Shown here piece after piece: positions 1 to 10,400 of a stretch of 60,643 nucleotides of DNA. Source of the DNA: JBGSMF01 sp964651475 (GTDB taxonomy: Bacteria > Chloroflexota > Anaerolineae > Fen-1058); the NCBI GenBank assembly GCA_964651475.1, contig CAZYXV010000024.1, positions 1 to 60,643 on the forward strand, read 5' to 3'. The stretch's first letter is position 1. Each line of letters starts with the position of its first letter. The position numbers were made by a program, and so were the translations under genes. Below the pieces are notes generated by a model, which made no database searches, had not been told where the DNA came from, and worked only from the letters and a program-made list of their open reading frames with translations.

Positions 1-243
1 TCACATTGGGTAAAAGTAAAACCTGTTTGGTTCTGGCTCGGCCAGGCTAGGGATTCCGCAGCAAGTCCGAACTGCTTTCACAATCGCCTCAACCCATAAC
101 CATTTGTCGCCATCCCGAATGGCGGAGGGGCGAAAGACTTTGACTCGCCGGCTTTCGATCCGATGGCGCGCTTTAGTCACTGGCTCTTGATACACCGCCA
201 CAGGGGCAAGCGTTTCGGCGGTGGTCTGGCAATCCTGGTAAAA
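1..243 (-). pseudogene. Transposase-like fragment (possibly ISAs1-like)
   Basis: A minus-strand open frame ends with TGA at the first base of the window and has no natural start. Its first dozen codons, up to about base 279, lie inside the neighbouring insertion sequence. The stretch HRIESRRVKVF recalls the H-x-RIE-x-R signature of ISAs1/H-repeat transposases, but the match is short. I read it as the C-terminal remnant of a transposase cut by insertion of the element that begins near 246. Other small basic proteins cannot be excluded. The family assignment is a guess. Confidence 0.35.
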
Positions 244-245
244 GG

Positions 246-1156
246 ATGACCTTAACAAATGAAAACCGGCCATTGACAATTTGCCAAGTTACTCAGCATG
301 GCTTGTTGGTGGCGTGGGGGCGGTTTGCGCGTTATCTGAAGTTGAGTGAGCGCTTGCGGGCCGTTGTGCCGCCACGCCAGCATCAGAATGCTCTGTCCGG
401 GGGCGACCTGATCCTCGAATGCCGTGTTGGGTTATATGGCCAATCAGTTGTGCAAAGGGCATCAGGCCGTCTTGGTCACGCTGAAGGGGCTGCGGCATCG
501 GGTGCACATCGCCACCTTTCATCATCCCGGTGACGCCGTCTCCGGCGCATGCCTGCGCGAGATGGTGGAAGCGGACGCCCTCGTCGCTGAACGGGATACC
601 CTCCTCAATTGGTTGGCACAACTCGAAGTGGATAACGCCACCTGTCCCAACCCGGTCCACATCCGTTGGCTTCTGGATGGAGGCTTCGGAGATGCACCGC
701 ACATGACCTACTTGATCGAGATGGGCTACGATGTCTACACGATGGCCCACAATGGCAAAACAACCCAGGCCTTGCTCAAAGCCATCCCCACCGACGCTCA
801 CTGGACCCAGGCATGAACTAGGGGAATGTCCCTATCCAGTCCGCTTGACGCTATTGCATTGGTTGGTTGGGGAGAGCCTCAAGTACAGTACCTTGATCTC
901 CTTCAGCGAGACGGAGACCTTGCCAACCACCGACTTGTTCTCCACCTACCGCGAGCGCCAAGATGTAGAGGCTGGCATCAAGCAAGGCAAAGGCCCCTTC
1001 AGTTTCACCAAATTGCACATGCGGTCCCCAGCGGGCCTCCGCCTCTTGGTCCAGTTCGCCCTGGTCTTCTGGCCCAACTTTGTGCAGTGGGCGGCCGAGT
1101 GGCTATCTGACCAAGTCCAGCCCAAGACAGGAAATCTCGTTCGCTTGGCTCTCTGA
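246..1156 (+). pseudogene. Frameshifted IS4-type transposase
   Basis: Three overlapping plus-strand pieces in three frames (246 to about 420, 424-816, about 810-1156) together read as one IS4-superfamily DDE transposase. The first piece has the usual N-terminus (MTLTNENRPLT, then LLVAWGRF). The second contains ATFHHPGDAVSG and LLDGGFGD, the strand that normally carries a catalytic Asp. The third contains YRERQDVEAGIKQGK, which matches the Y-2-R-3-E-6-K signature of the IS4 group exactly. The whole region is about 0.9 kb, well short of a normal gene of this type. I infer an internal deletion near 415-424 as well as frameshifts. The element is not autonomous. I could not see convincing terminal inverted repeats. 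Confidence 0.8.
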
Positions 1157-1198
1157 GTGCGCAATCATTACGTTAGATCAAGAAGGCGAAACTCCAGT

Positions 1199-2854
1199 TT
1201 AAGGTTCAGCCACGCGGTATAGCGTGGCGACAATGTGCATCGTATAATGACTTTCCGACGCAACCCGTTCCAATCCAGCGCGTGTGAGCAGCGAGGACTT
1301 GAGCCACTGCGCGGCGTTGCGCTTCCACTGCTCGATGCTAAATTCCTGTTGATCTATGGGGACGAGCCAGCTCTCGAATGCGCGCGCATAGTTCCCCCAG
1401 ACTTGTTGACCTTCTGGCCCGCCTTCCAACGCTGCCACGTAGAGCGCGCCGCTGGCGCGGATATCGCGCTCTAGTTGTTCAATGGCCTCCGGCGTGGGTT
1501 CCGGCAAAAATGTCCAGATCGCTGAGACATCCTCCCACCGGACGCCGGGCGGGGCGTTGTGCGTCGCTCGGAACCATCCCACCATCAGCGGGCTGAATTG
1601 ATCCCACGGATTGACAAAATATACTCGCTGGCCGGGCGGCGCGTGCGCGGCGACCCAGGCGGCCAGGCCGGCCGCGCGCGGATCGGTCTCGTACTCAACA
1701 CGCATCAGCAGCGGGAACGCGGCCAGGCGATCTATTAGCACGGGCGCGGTGTAGAGGGCGAGCGCGAGCGTAACGACGAGCATCGCCACGCACGCGCGTT
1801 TTCCTCTTTCCAACAAGCGTGTTGCCAGCCAGGCCAGCATCGCGCCGGTCAGCAAATACGCGGCGGGGACAATCGTGGCGATAAAGCGCGGGTTCTTTTG
1901 GAGCTTGACCGTCATCACCAGCATTCCCAATACGAAATAGATCAAGAGCAGGCGCGCGCGTTCGTCGCGCCAACGCGCCATGGCCCACACTACGCCCGCC
2001 AGGATTAATAGCGACCAGAGGGGCGCAGGCGTGAAATGCAGCGCGATGCTGCGCGGATAGTAGACGAGGTTTTCTATGCTAAACAAAGCCACTTGCTGGG
2101 GCTGTAGCGTGGCGTACTCGAAAAACGCGGCGACCTTGTACGGTTGGGCGAACCAGATGAGCATCGCCAGCGCGAACGGCCCGAACAATCCCAGCCAACG
2201 CCGTACAAGCGGTCTGACAACCCTGTTGGCCGGCGAACATGCCCATATCAGTTCCGCGCACACAATCGCCGGCACGGTGACGACGCCATAAGGGTACTTG
2301 GTGAGAACGGTTAATGCCATCAACACGCTGGTGAGCGCAAAGCGCGGCGCAGTGGGATGCCTGATCGCGCGGAGATAGCCCCACAGCGCTGCCATGCTCA
2401 CCAGCACGCCAGGAACTTCTAGCATCGCCAGCGCCGAATGAACCAGCATGGTGTGCGCCGTCAATGTGAATATGACCGCCGCCAGCCCGCCCAGCCAGCC
2501 CCATTTTTCGTCCAGTTCCACCCCGAGGGCGTACAGAACCAGCGCCGCCGCAAGCAGGCACGCCAGGCTGCACATCCGGGCCACGAGCGGTGACGCGCCA
2601 AACATCAGGAACGCGGCCGCCTCTAGCCACGAAAAGGCCGGTGGATACATGTCTTGCTGGTACGAGTCTATGGCAAAGGCGCGCCAATCCCCGGCGCGCA
2701 GGTCGAGCGCCAGCGCCAGCCCGCCGTTAGCGTGCGACGCTTCATCGCTATCGAAGGGATAGTGGCGATAGGCGATAATGTGCCCCGCCACGAAAATTGC
2801 CGCGAGCGCCTCGATCAAGATGACGGCCAATAGCGCCGCACGTCCAACCTTCAT
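1199..2854 (-). CDS. GT39-type membrane glycosyltransferase
   Basis: A 551-residue polytopic membrane protein of the PMT_2/ArnT-like glycosyltransferase family, which transfers sugars from polyprenyl-phosphate donors on the outer face of the membrane. The first extracytoplasmic loop after TM1 has the acidic motif FDSDEASHANGG followed by MYPPAF, typical of the family. About ten hydrophobic segments follow, then a soluble C-terminal region of about 170 residues. The chosen start (MKVGRAALL) places TM1 at the N-terminus; an in-frame codon 14 residues upstream is less convincing. The gene stands alone, divergent from the sensor kinase at 3118. Substrate and acceptor are unknown. Similar family members occur at 27185 and 53427. 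Confidence 0.85.
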   Translation of the reverse strand: MKVGRAALLAVILIEALAAIFVAGHIIAYRHYPFDSDEASHANGGLALALDLRAGDWRAFAIDSYQQDMYPPAFSWLEAAAFLMFGASPLVARMCSLACLLAAALVLYALGVELDEKWGWLGGLAAVIFTLTAHTMLVHSALAMLEVPGVLVSMAALWGYLRAIRHPTAPRFALTSVLMALTVLTKYPYGVVTVPAIVCAELIWACSPANRVVRPLVRRWLGLFGPFALAMLIWFAQPYKVAAFFEYATLQPQQVALFSIENLVYYPRSIALHFTPAPLWSLLILAGVVWAMARWRDERARLLLIYFVLGMLVMTVKLQKNPRFIATIVPAAYLLTGAMLAWLATRLLERGKRACVAMLVVTLALALYTAPVLIDRLAAFPLLMRVEYETDPRAAGLAAWVAAHAPPGQRVYFVNPWDQFSPLMVGWFRATHNAPPGVRWEDVSAIWTFLPEPTPEAIEQLERDIRASGALYVAALEGGPEGQQVWGNYARAFESWLVPIDQQEFSIEQWKRNAAQWLKSSLLTRAGLERVASESHYTMHIVATLYRVAEP

Positions 2855-3033
2855 CGTGCCTGTATTCCGTGATTGCACATCATTGCAAGACCCCATTCTG
2901 GGAAGCTGTTTTTTGCACAGGCATTATAGAGTGCATTTCAATTGGATGTGGCCAAAGCCGTTACGGGCGCGCCCGCGACGGCCCGGCTGCATTTCGCCAT
3001 CGAGGCGGAATGCAGCCGGCATTATACTACAAG

Positions 3034-3062
3034 TTTACAGTTTGCCGATTGGCGGGTACAAT
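3034..3062 (+). promoter_or_regulatory. Predicted sigma-70 promoter for the 3118 kinase
   Basis: TTTACA at 3034-3039 and TACAAT at 3057-3062 are separated by 17 bases. The start codon at 3118 follows about 50 bases after the expected transcription start, with GGAAAGGTGG just ahead of it. The rest of the 263-base gap (2855-3117) shows nothing else recognisable. Confidence 0.55.
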
Positions 3063-3117
3063 ATGGGCAGGTTATGGTCTTCTGCTTTGTCAGGCGCTTG
3101 GGAAAGGTGGTGCTTTT

Positions 3118-6100
3118 ATGTCTGCTGCTAGGATCCTTGTAGTTGAAGATCAGGCCATCACAGCGCAAGATATCCACAATACGCTTCAACAGTTGGGGTA
3201 CGTCGTGCCAGCTATGGCCGCCTCTGGAGAAGAAGCCATCCGAAAGATAGCTGAAACGCGGCCCAACTTGGTGTTGATGGACATTCATTTGAGGGGACGT
3301 ATGGATGGCGTGGAGGCCGCCCGGCAAATCCAGGAACGTTTCGGCATTCCCGTCCTGTACCTCACCGCCTACTCAGATATAACCATATTGGAAAGGGCCA
3401 AGTCTGTTGGGCCGGCGGGGTATCTCCTCAAACCGTTCGAGTCGAGAGACTTGTTGGTGGCCATCGAGACGGCGCTTTACAAGCACGAACTGGAAAAGAA
3501 ACTAAAAGAAAGCGAGCGATGGCTGGCTACCACGCTTAGCAGCATCGGCGACGCCGTGATCGCCGCCGACGCCGAAGGGCGCATCAAGTTCTTGAACCCG
3601 GTCGCCGAAGCGTTGACGGGTTGGCCGCAGGCAGAGGCGCTGGGCAAAAATTTATCCCAGGTGTTTGGCATTATCAACGAGGAAACTCGCCAGCCGGCTG
3701 CCGATCCGGTGGCGAGGGCGATGCGAGAGGGCACGGTGGTGGGGCTGGCCAATCATACGCTGCTGGTGGCCCGGGGCGGACAAGAAATCCCCATCGCCGA
3801 CAGCGCCGCACCCATCAGAGATGACGGCGGCAATATCATCGGCGTTGTCTTGATCTTTCGCGATGTCACCGAGCGCCGGCGGGCGGAAAAGGCCCTGCAG
3901 GCGAGCGAGGCTACGTTAACAAGCATCTTCCGCGCCGCGCCGACGGGCATGGGGGTAGTATCTGAGCGAGTGCTCTTGCAAGTCAACGATCGGCTATGCG
4001 AGATGACGGGTTATTCTCGCGAAGAACTGGTGGGCAAGAGTGCGCGGGTGCTCTATCCAAGCGACGAGGATTACGAATACGTAGGCAGGGAGAAATATGC
4101 GCAAATTCGCGCATGGGGAATCGGCAGTGTAGAAACGCGCTGGCAGCGCAAAGATGGAACGGTGATTGACGTGTTGCTGAGCTCGTCTCCCTTCAACCTT
4201 GATGATTTGTCGCGGGGGGTCACGTTTACGGCGCTGGACATCACCGAGCGCAAGCGGACGCAGGAGGCGCTGCTGGCAAGCGAGGAACGCTACCGGCGCA
4301 TCACGCAGGCCGTGACAGACTATATCTATACCGTGCGCGTCGAGGATGGCCGCCCCGTAGAGACCACGCACGGCGCGGGTTGCGTGGCAGTGACCGGCTA
4401 TGCCAGCGAAGAGTTTGCGGCAGACGCTTATCTGTGGATCCGCATGGTGGTAGACAAAGACCGCGCGGCGATCCAGGAACAGGCCCGGCGTGTGTTAGCG
4501 GGGGAAGACGTCCCCCCCGTAGAGCATCAAATTATCCGCAAAGATGGCGTCGTAAGATGGGTCAGAAATACCGTCGTTTCACATCGTGACGCGGAAGGCA
4601 AGTTGTTCGCTTACGATGGATTGATTCAAGATGTCACCGAACGCAAGCAAGCGGAAGAAGCGTTGCGCGAGAGCGAAGAGCGTTTCCGGCGGCGTTCGGC
4701 TGAACTGCAGGCGCTTTACAACATCTCGCTGCGCCTCAACACTCAACTGGAAACGCCCGGGTTGCTGCATTTGATTGTGGAGCAGGCTGCCGCTTTGCTG
4801 GGGGTGGACACGGGTTGCCTGTATACCTACGACCCGCAGCGCGATGAGTTGACCATGTCCGTTGGGGTGGGGCGCATGAGCGAGTTTGTGGGCAGAACGC
4901 TCAAGCCAGGCGACGACCGCCGCTTGATGTGGGGAGAGCACCCGCGCGCCGGGCGCGCTGCTCCACGCGAGAAGGATGAATCTTTTGACTTGACTTTGAC
5001 TATGCCCTTGTTGGGAGCGGCTGGCGTGTTGGGGATATTGGACCTGGGGGGCGGCGAACAAGGACGCGCCTTTGACGATCACGACGTATGGCTGACCGAA
5101 TTGTTTGCCGCGCAGGCGGCCGTGGCGCTGGAAAACGCGCGGCTATATGCAGAAACCCAACGCTATACCCAATCGCTGACACACCTCAACCGGATCAGCC
5201 AGGCGATTATTTCCACGCTTGACGAGGGTGCCGTGTGGCAATTGCTGATCAATGGGGCGCGCGCGCTGCTGGATGCTCAGGCCACCTCGGTGCTGCTGCA
5301 CGACCCGGCCGGCGACGAGTTGGTTTTTGCCGCAGTATCTGCTCCAGGCGACGATGTGCTGCTGGGCGCGCGGATGCCCTCGGCGGCCGGTATTGCCGGG
5401 GCCGCTTTTCGAGAAAAACGCTCTATTTTGGTGCGTGACGCTCAACAGGATGGGCGTTTCTATGCTCACATTGACGCCCAAACAGGCATGGTGACGCATT
5501 CGTTGTTGGCCGTGCCGGTGGCGTTCAAAGGCCAGGTCACGGGCGTGGTCGAGGCGCTCAATAAAGCAGGCAGCGGCTTTGACGAGCGTGACGTCGGGCT
5601 GCTAGAGGCGCTGACGACTTCAGCCACGATTGCGATTGAGAATATCCACCTGGTCGAGACCGAACGGAATCAGAGCGAGTTGGCAGAGACGCTGCGCGAG
5701 GTCGGCACGACGATGGCATCTGTATTGGAAAGAGACACGTTGCTGGACCGTCTTTTGGAATTAGTGGATCGCGTGGCGACCAGCGATGCGGCCAACCTCA
5801 TGCTGATTGAGAGCGACTATGCCAGGGTTATCCGCCATCGCGGCTACGAGCGATTTGGCGCCGATAGCTTTATGGGCAGCGTTGTTTACCACGTGCCTGA
5901 CGTTCCTTATTTGCGCCAGATGTTGGAAACCGGTCAGCCGTTCGCGATTCCTGATACGCGCAACGACCCGTCGTGGGTCAGCCATCCCCAGATGGCGTGG
6001 CTGCGTTCTTATGCGGCCGCGCCTATCTGTGTGCGGGGCCAGGTAATGGGGTTCCTCAACATAGATAGCGCCACGCCGGGATTCTTTAACCAGTCTCACG

Positions 6101-7449
6101 CCGAGCATTTGTACTTGTTTGCCAGCCAGGCCGGTGTGGCGTTTGAGAATGCTCGTCTGTTCTCTTCGCTGGATCAAGAAAAAGAGCGGCTCGAGCTGCT
6201 GCATTATCTGAGCCAGAAACTGGTCGAGACGCTGGACGTGGGCGAGGTGGCCTATAGAGCGCTGGATGGGCTGTGCGCCATCGTGGGAGCATTATACGGC
6301 ATCGTCTGGGTATACGAACCGGATAGCGACGCCTTGCTGCCGGTGGCGATGGTGGGGGCCGATATATCATTGCCAACCGCTCAAGAGCAGGCGCGGCTGC
6401 GCCTGGGCGAAGGGCTGAGCGGTTGGGCCGCGGCTCACCGGCAGATGGCTGTCTCGCCAGATGTGACCACGGACGAGCGTTGGGTCAGGCACCCGGGGAT
6501 GGGGGAGCTGGTCCGCTCGGCGTTGAGCGTGCCATTAATCAGCGGCGACGAACTGGTCGGTGTGTTCACCGTGGGCAGTGTTCGCGAGGCGTTTTTCGAC
6601 CAGGCCACTTGCCACCTTGTGGAATCGGCGGCTGGCATGGTGGCGGTTGCCGTTGCCAATGCTCGTTTGTTCCAGGCAGAACGGGAACAGTACCGTCGCC
6701 TGCAAGAGTCGCAGGCGCGATTGGTTCTCGCTGAAAAGATGGCCGCTTTGGGCCGCCTGACGGCCTCTTTTGCTCACGAAATCAATAACCCCTTGCAAGC
6801 GGTCCAGGGCTTTCTCGAATTGATCGAGGAAGAGGCAGTAGATCTGCCGCACCTGGACAAGGTCAGGCGCTATCTGAGCATCACTCACCGGGAGATTGAT
6901 CGTATTGCGGTGATTGTGCACCGTATGCGCGATTTTTACCATCCCTCTCACGAAGGGATGCAGCCGACGGATGTGCACGTTGTACTCGACGCTATCCTGG
7001 AGTTGACCGGCAAGCAATTGCAACACAGCCGCATCGTCGTCGAGCGCGACTGGGGCGATGTGCCGCTGATACAGGCCAATCCCGACTATCTCAGGCAAGT
7101 CTTTTTGAACCTGGTGCTTAATGCGGTTGACGCGATGGCGCCGGGCGAGTCAGATGCTAAACCCGGCGGCGTGCTGCGCGTGCGGACCATGCCCGATTGG
7201 ATGAAGAAATACGGAGACCAGCCGGCGCCGGCAGTGCGGATTGAATTCACCGATACAGGCGCGGGAATGCCGCCGGAGGCGCTGGCGCATCTCTTTGATC
7301 CTTTCTTCACCACCAAGCGAGGCGGGGGGGGGCTGGGCTTGTCTATCAGCTATGGAATTGTCGAGGCCCACGGAGGGCAAATCACGGCGGCCAGCCGGCC
7401 GGGCGAGGGCACGACGTTTACCGTTATGCTGCCAGTGGAGCAGCCGTGA
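3118..7449 (+). CDS. Giant REC-PAS3-GAF4 sensor histidine kinase
   Basis: A 1443-residue soluble hybrid kinase. Order: receiver domain (1-120, with E10/D11, phospho-acceptor D55, T83 and K105), three PAS domains (about 131-255, 260-385, 388-514), four GAF domains (about 531-677, 687-847, 853-1017, 1023-1190), HisKA with H1220 in FAHEINNPLQ, and HATPase_c with the N, G1 (DTGAG) and G2 (GGGLGLS) boxes. The receiver sits at the N-terminus, so an upstream kinase may control it. There is no membrane segment, so it senses cytoplasmic signals. The start at 3118 is chosen because the REC domain begins there and GGAAAGGTGG precedes it; longer in-frame starts add only unrelated residues. The next kinase gene begins 15 bases downstream, so the two are probably one operon. 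Confidence 0.93.
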   Translation: MSAARILVVEDQAITAQDIHNTLQQLGYVVPAMAASGEEAIRKIAETRPNLVLMDIHLRGRMDGVEAARQIQERFGIPVLYLTAYSDITILERAKSVGPAGYLLKPFESRDLLVAIETALYKHELEKKLKESERWLATTLSSIGDAVIAADAEGRIKFLNPVAEALTGWPQAEALGKNLSQVFGIINEETRQPAADPVARAMREGTVVGLANHTLLVARGGQEIPIADSAAPIRDDGGNIIGVVLIFRDVTERRRAEKALQASEATLTSIFRAAPTGMGVVSERVLLQVNDRLCEMTGYSREELVGKSARVLYPSDEDYEYVGREKYAQIRAWGIGSVETRWQRKDGTVIDVLLSSSPFNLDDLSRGVTFTALDITERKRTQEALLASEERYRRITQAVTDYIYTVRVEDGRPVETTHGAGCVAVTGYASEEFAADAYLWIRMVVDKDRAAIQEQARRVLAGEDVPPVEHQIIRKDGVVRWVRNTVVSHRDAEGKLFAYDGLIQDVTERKQAEEALRESEERFRRRSAELQALYNISLRLNTQLETPGLLHLIVEQAAALLGVDTGCLYTYDPQRDELTMSVGVGRMSEFVGRTLKPGDDRRLMWGEHPRAGRAAPREKDESFDLTLTMPLLGAAGVLGILDLGGGEQGRAFDDHDVWLTELFAAQAAVALENARLYAETQRYTQSLTHLNRISQAIISTLDEGAVWQLLINGARALLDAQATSVLLHDPAGDELVFAAVSAPGDDVLLGARMPSAAGIAGAAFREKRSILVRDAQQDGRFYAHIDAQTGMVTHSLLAVPVAFKGQVTGVVEALNKAGSGFDERDVGLLEALTTSATIAIENIHLVETERNQSELAETLREVGTTMASVLERDTLLDRLLELVDRVATSDAANLMLIESDYARVIRHRGYERFGADSFMGSVVYHVPDVPYLRQMLETGQPFAIPDTRNDPSWVSHPQMAWLRSYAAAPICVRGQVMGFLNIDSATPGFFNQSHAEHLYLFASQAGVAFENARLFSSLDQEKERLELLHYLSQKLVETLDVGEVAYRALDGLCAIVGALYGIVWVYEPDSDALLPVAMVGADISLPTAQEQARLRLGEGLSGWAAAHRQMAVSPDVTTDERWVRHPGMGELVRSALSVPLISGDELVGVFTVGSVREAFFDQATCHLVESAAGMVAVAVANARLFQAEREQYRRLQESQARLVLAEKMAALGRLTASFAHEINNPLQAVQGFLELIEEEAVDLPHLDKVRRYLSITHREIDRIAVIVHRMRDFYHPSHEGMQPTDVHVVLDAILELTGKQLQHSRIVVERDWGDVPLIQANPDYLRQVFLNLVLNAVDAMAPGESDAKPGGVLRVRTMPDWMKKYGDQPAPAVRIEFTDTGAGMPPEALAHLFDPFFTTKRGGGGLGLSISYGIVEAHGGQITAASRPGEGTTFTVMLPVEQP

Positions 7450-7463
7450 TAACGAGGTAAATG

Positions 7464-10400
7464 ATGTTGGAGCTGGCGCTCGTTTTTTTTCGCCTGTTCA
7501 GGCGCGCCCAGTATGCGCTGATTGTTGACGTTGCAGATGACGACTCGCGCCGCGCACGGCTGCTGCGTATTGTGATCCACATAGCCATGGGTGCGATGGC
7601 GGTATTGACTTTGTTCGACGTGATTCGCGCGGTGGTTTATTTTCAACCTCAAGCCTTGCGCAATAGTATTTTGTCTGGCGTCGTCGTGATGTTGGCATTG
7701 GTGGGGGTGTTGTATTTGTGCCGGGCCGGGCGCGTGCGCCTGGCAGGCTATATGTTGGGGGTGCTGCATCTGGCCGTGGGCTGGTTTGCTGATCCTGTTG
7801 AGTTGGATCGCCTGTTGGCGATTTATGCAGTGCCCACTTTGACCGCCAGTTTTACTATTTCTCCGGCCAGTTCGCTTTTTTTCGCTTTGCTTTCTTGCGC
7901 CAATTATACCCTCGTTTACGTGCTTGGCCCGCGAACTCGAGAATACAATCACGTCTTTGTAATCAGTCTGCTCGTGTTGGCGTTTATCGCGTGGTTGGCG
8001 GCGGTCAACCTGGAAGACGCTCTGCGGCGCGCTCGCCAGGCGCTCAACCGTGAATGCGAGGCGCAGAAACAAGTCGAAAAGCTGAATCAAGATTTGGAAC
8101 GCCGCGTTGACAGGCGCACGGCGCAATTAGACACCATCGTCGCCGAAATGGAACACGAAATCGCCGAGCGCAAGTGGGCCGAAGAGTTGTTGCGCAAAGC
8201 GCGCGACGAGTTGGAAGTGCGGGTGGTGGAGCGCACGGCCAGGTTGATACGAGCCAATGACGATTTAAAAGCCGAAGTGGCCGAACGGAGGCGATCCGAA
8301 AAGATTCAGGCGTGCATGTACGCTATTTCGGAAGCGGCTCATTCCGCCCAGACGCTCGATGCCCTTTTTGGCTCGATTCACTCTACGGTGGAGCAGTTGA
8401 TGCCGGCGTCGAATTTTTACATTGCGTTGTATGACCCGGCCAGCGAGTTGCTCAGTTTTCCTTATTTTGTAGATGAGCACGATGCTGCGCCGCCGCCGCG
8501 CGCGCCGGGCAAGGGCCTGACGGAGTACGTGCTTCGCACGGGCGCGCCGCTGCTGGCGCCGCCTCAAGTCTTTAGGGAATTGGTCGAGAGAGGCGAAGCG
8601 GATGTCATTGGAACTATGCCGCTAGATTGGCTGGGCGTTCCGCTCAAGACGGGTGATGTTGTGATTGGCGTGCTGGTCGTTCAAAGTTATACTGAGGGCG
8701 TCAGATTTGGAGAGAACGAAAAGAATATGCTGGTGTTTGTCTCGTCGCAGGCGGCCATGGCCATTGAGCGCAAGCGGGCCGAAGTAGCGCTTCGCCAGAG
8801 CGAAGAATTCAACCGCGCGGTGATCGAAAACTCGCCCATTGGGATTTCCGTGCGAAGCCGGACCGGCCGCTTGCTGGCCTACAACGAAGCCTGGAGAAAA
8901 ATCTGGGCTATGCCCGACGAGGCCCTCGCCGCCGACCTCAATCGCCATCGGGATGAATTGGTTTTCGACGAGAAGGATACCTATCTGGGATCACACGCGG
9001 GCGAACTGCAACAATTGTATCAGGAGGGTGGTTCGCTTTACCTGCCTGAATTGCGGACGACGCAGCCGCGGCCTGGCGGAGCGCAGTGGGTGTCTCAGTA
9101 TTTTTACGCGATCAAGGATGAGTGCGGACGTGTGGAGCGCGTTGTCATCATGACCGAAGACGTCACCGCGCGCAAGCAAACCGAACAGGATCTCCAGTGG
9201 GAACTGGCGGTGAACGCGGCGCTTTCAGCCTTGTACAAGCCGCTCATTTCACCGGCTTCTTCGGTTCAAGACATCACGCGGATTGTTCTAGAACGCGCCA
9301 GGCAACTGACCGGCAGCGATCAGGGCTGTATCTGCATTCCCGACGCGAGTGCAGAGAGTGGCGTAGATGGGGCGCTGGAAGGCCAGCACGTACTGCGTGT
9401 TCCAGTTGTCCTGGACGGGGCATTGGTAAGCCAGATCATATTGTCCAACCCGGAGCGCGATTATATGGCGCGCGACGTCGAGGCCGTCCGGCGACTGGCC
9501 GAGTTTTACGCGCTGGGGATTCAACGCATGCGAATAGAGACAGCGCTGCGAGAAAGCGAAAAACGCTATTACGGGCTGTTTGAAAATTCGCCCATTTCAA
9601 TCTGGGAAGAAGATTTCTCCGAGGTCAAGCGATTCGTAGATAGCTTGCGCGCGTCGGGCGTCCAAGATTTCAAATCCCATTTTGAACAGCACCCTGACGA
9701 CGTGTCCCGCTGCGTAGCCCTGGTGCGCATCCTCGACGTCAACCAGGCGACGCTCGATTTTTATCAGGTGAGCGATAAAGAGACGTTTCGGAAGGGGCTG
9801 GCCAGGTTTTTTGTTGGCGATTCTTATCACATTTTCAGAGAAGAGGTGATTGCCCTGGCCGAGGGTCAAACAACTTTTGAAAGCGAAGTGCGCACCCAAA
9901 CGTTACAGGGTGTTGACAAGCTGGTTGTTTTTCGGCTGTCCATAGCCTCAGGTTGCGAGGCGACCTGGTCGAGAGCGGTGGTGTCTTTTGTGGACATCAC
10001 CGAGCGCAAGCGCATGGAAGAAGAGTTAAAAGCGTCGCTCCAGGTGAAAGAAACCCTGCTCAAAGAGATTCATCATCGTGTCAAGAACAATTTACAAGTC
10101 GTCGTGAGCCTGTTAAACTGGCACGCCAAATACGTGCGGGATCCGCAGTCCCTGGCCGTGTTTAGAGAAAGCCAAAATCGAATCAGGTCAATGGCATTTG
10201 TCCACCAGTGTTTGTACCAATCCACAGACCTGGCGCAGGTTGACTTTGCGGAATATGTTAGAAAATTGACGGAGCATTTATTCCGCGCCTTTGGAGTCAA
10301 TTCCGAGACGGTCGCGCTCACGGTGGACGTGGAAGATGTTTCGTTGAGCATTGACGACGCCATCCCGTGCGGGCTGATCGTTAACGAACTGGTTTCAAAT

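Noticed and set aside
7350..8126. 258-residue minus-strand open frame across the kinase junction
   Set aside because: It is antisense to two well-supported kinase genes, with low-complexity His/Gln composition and no domain.
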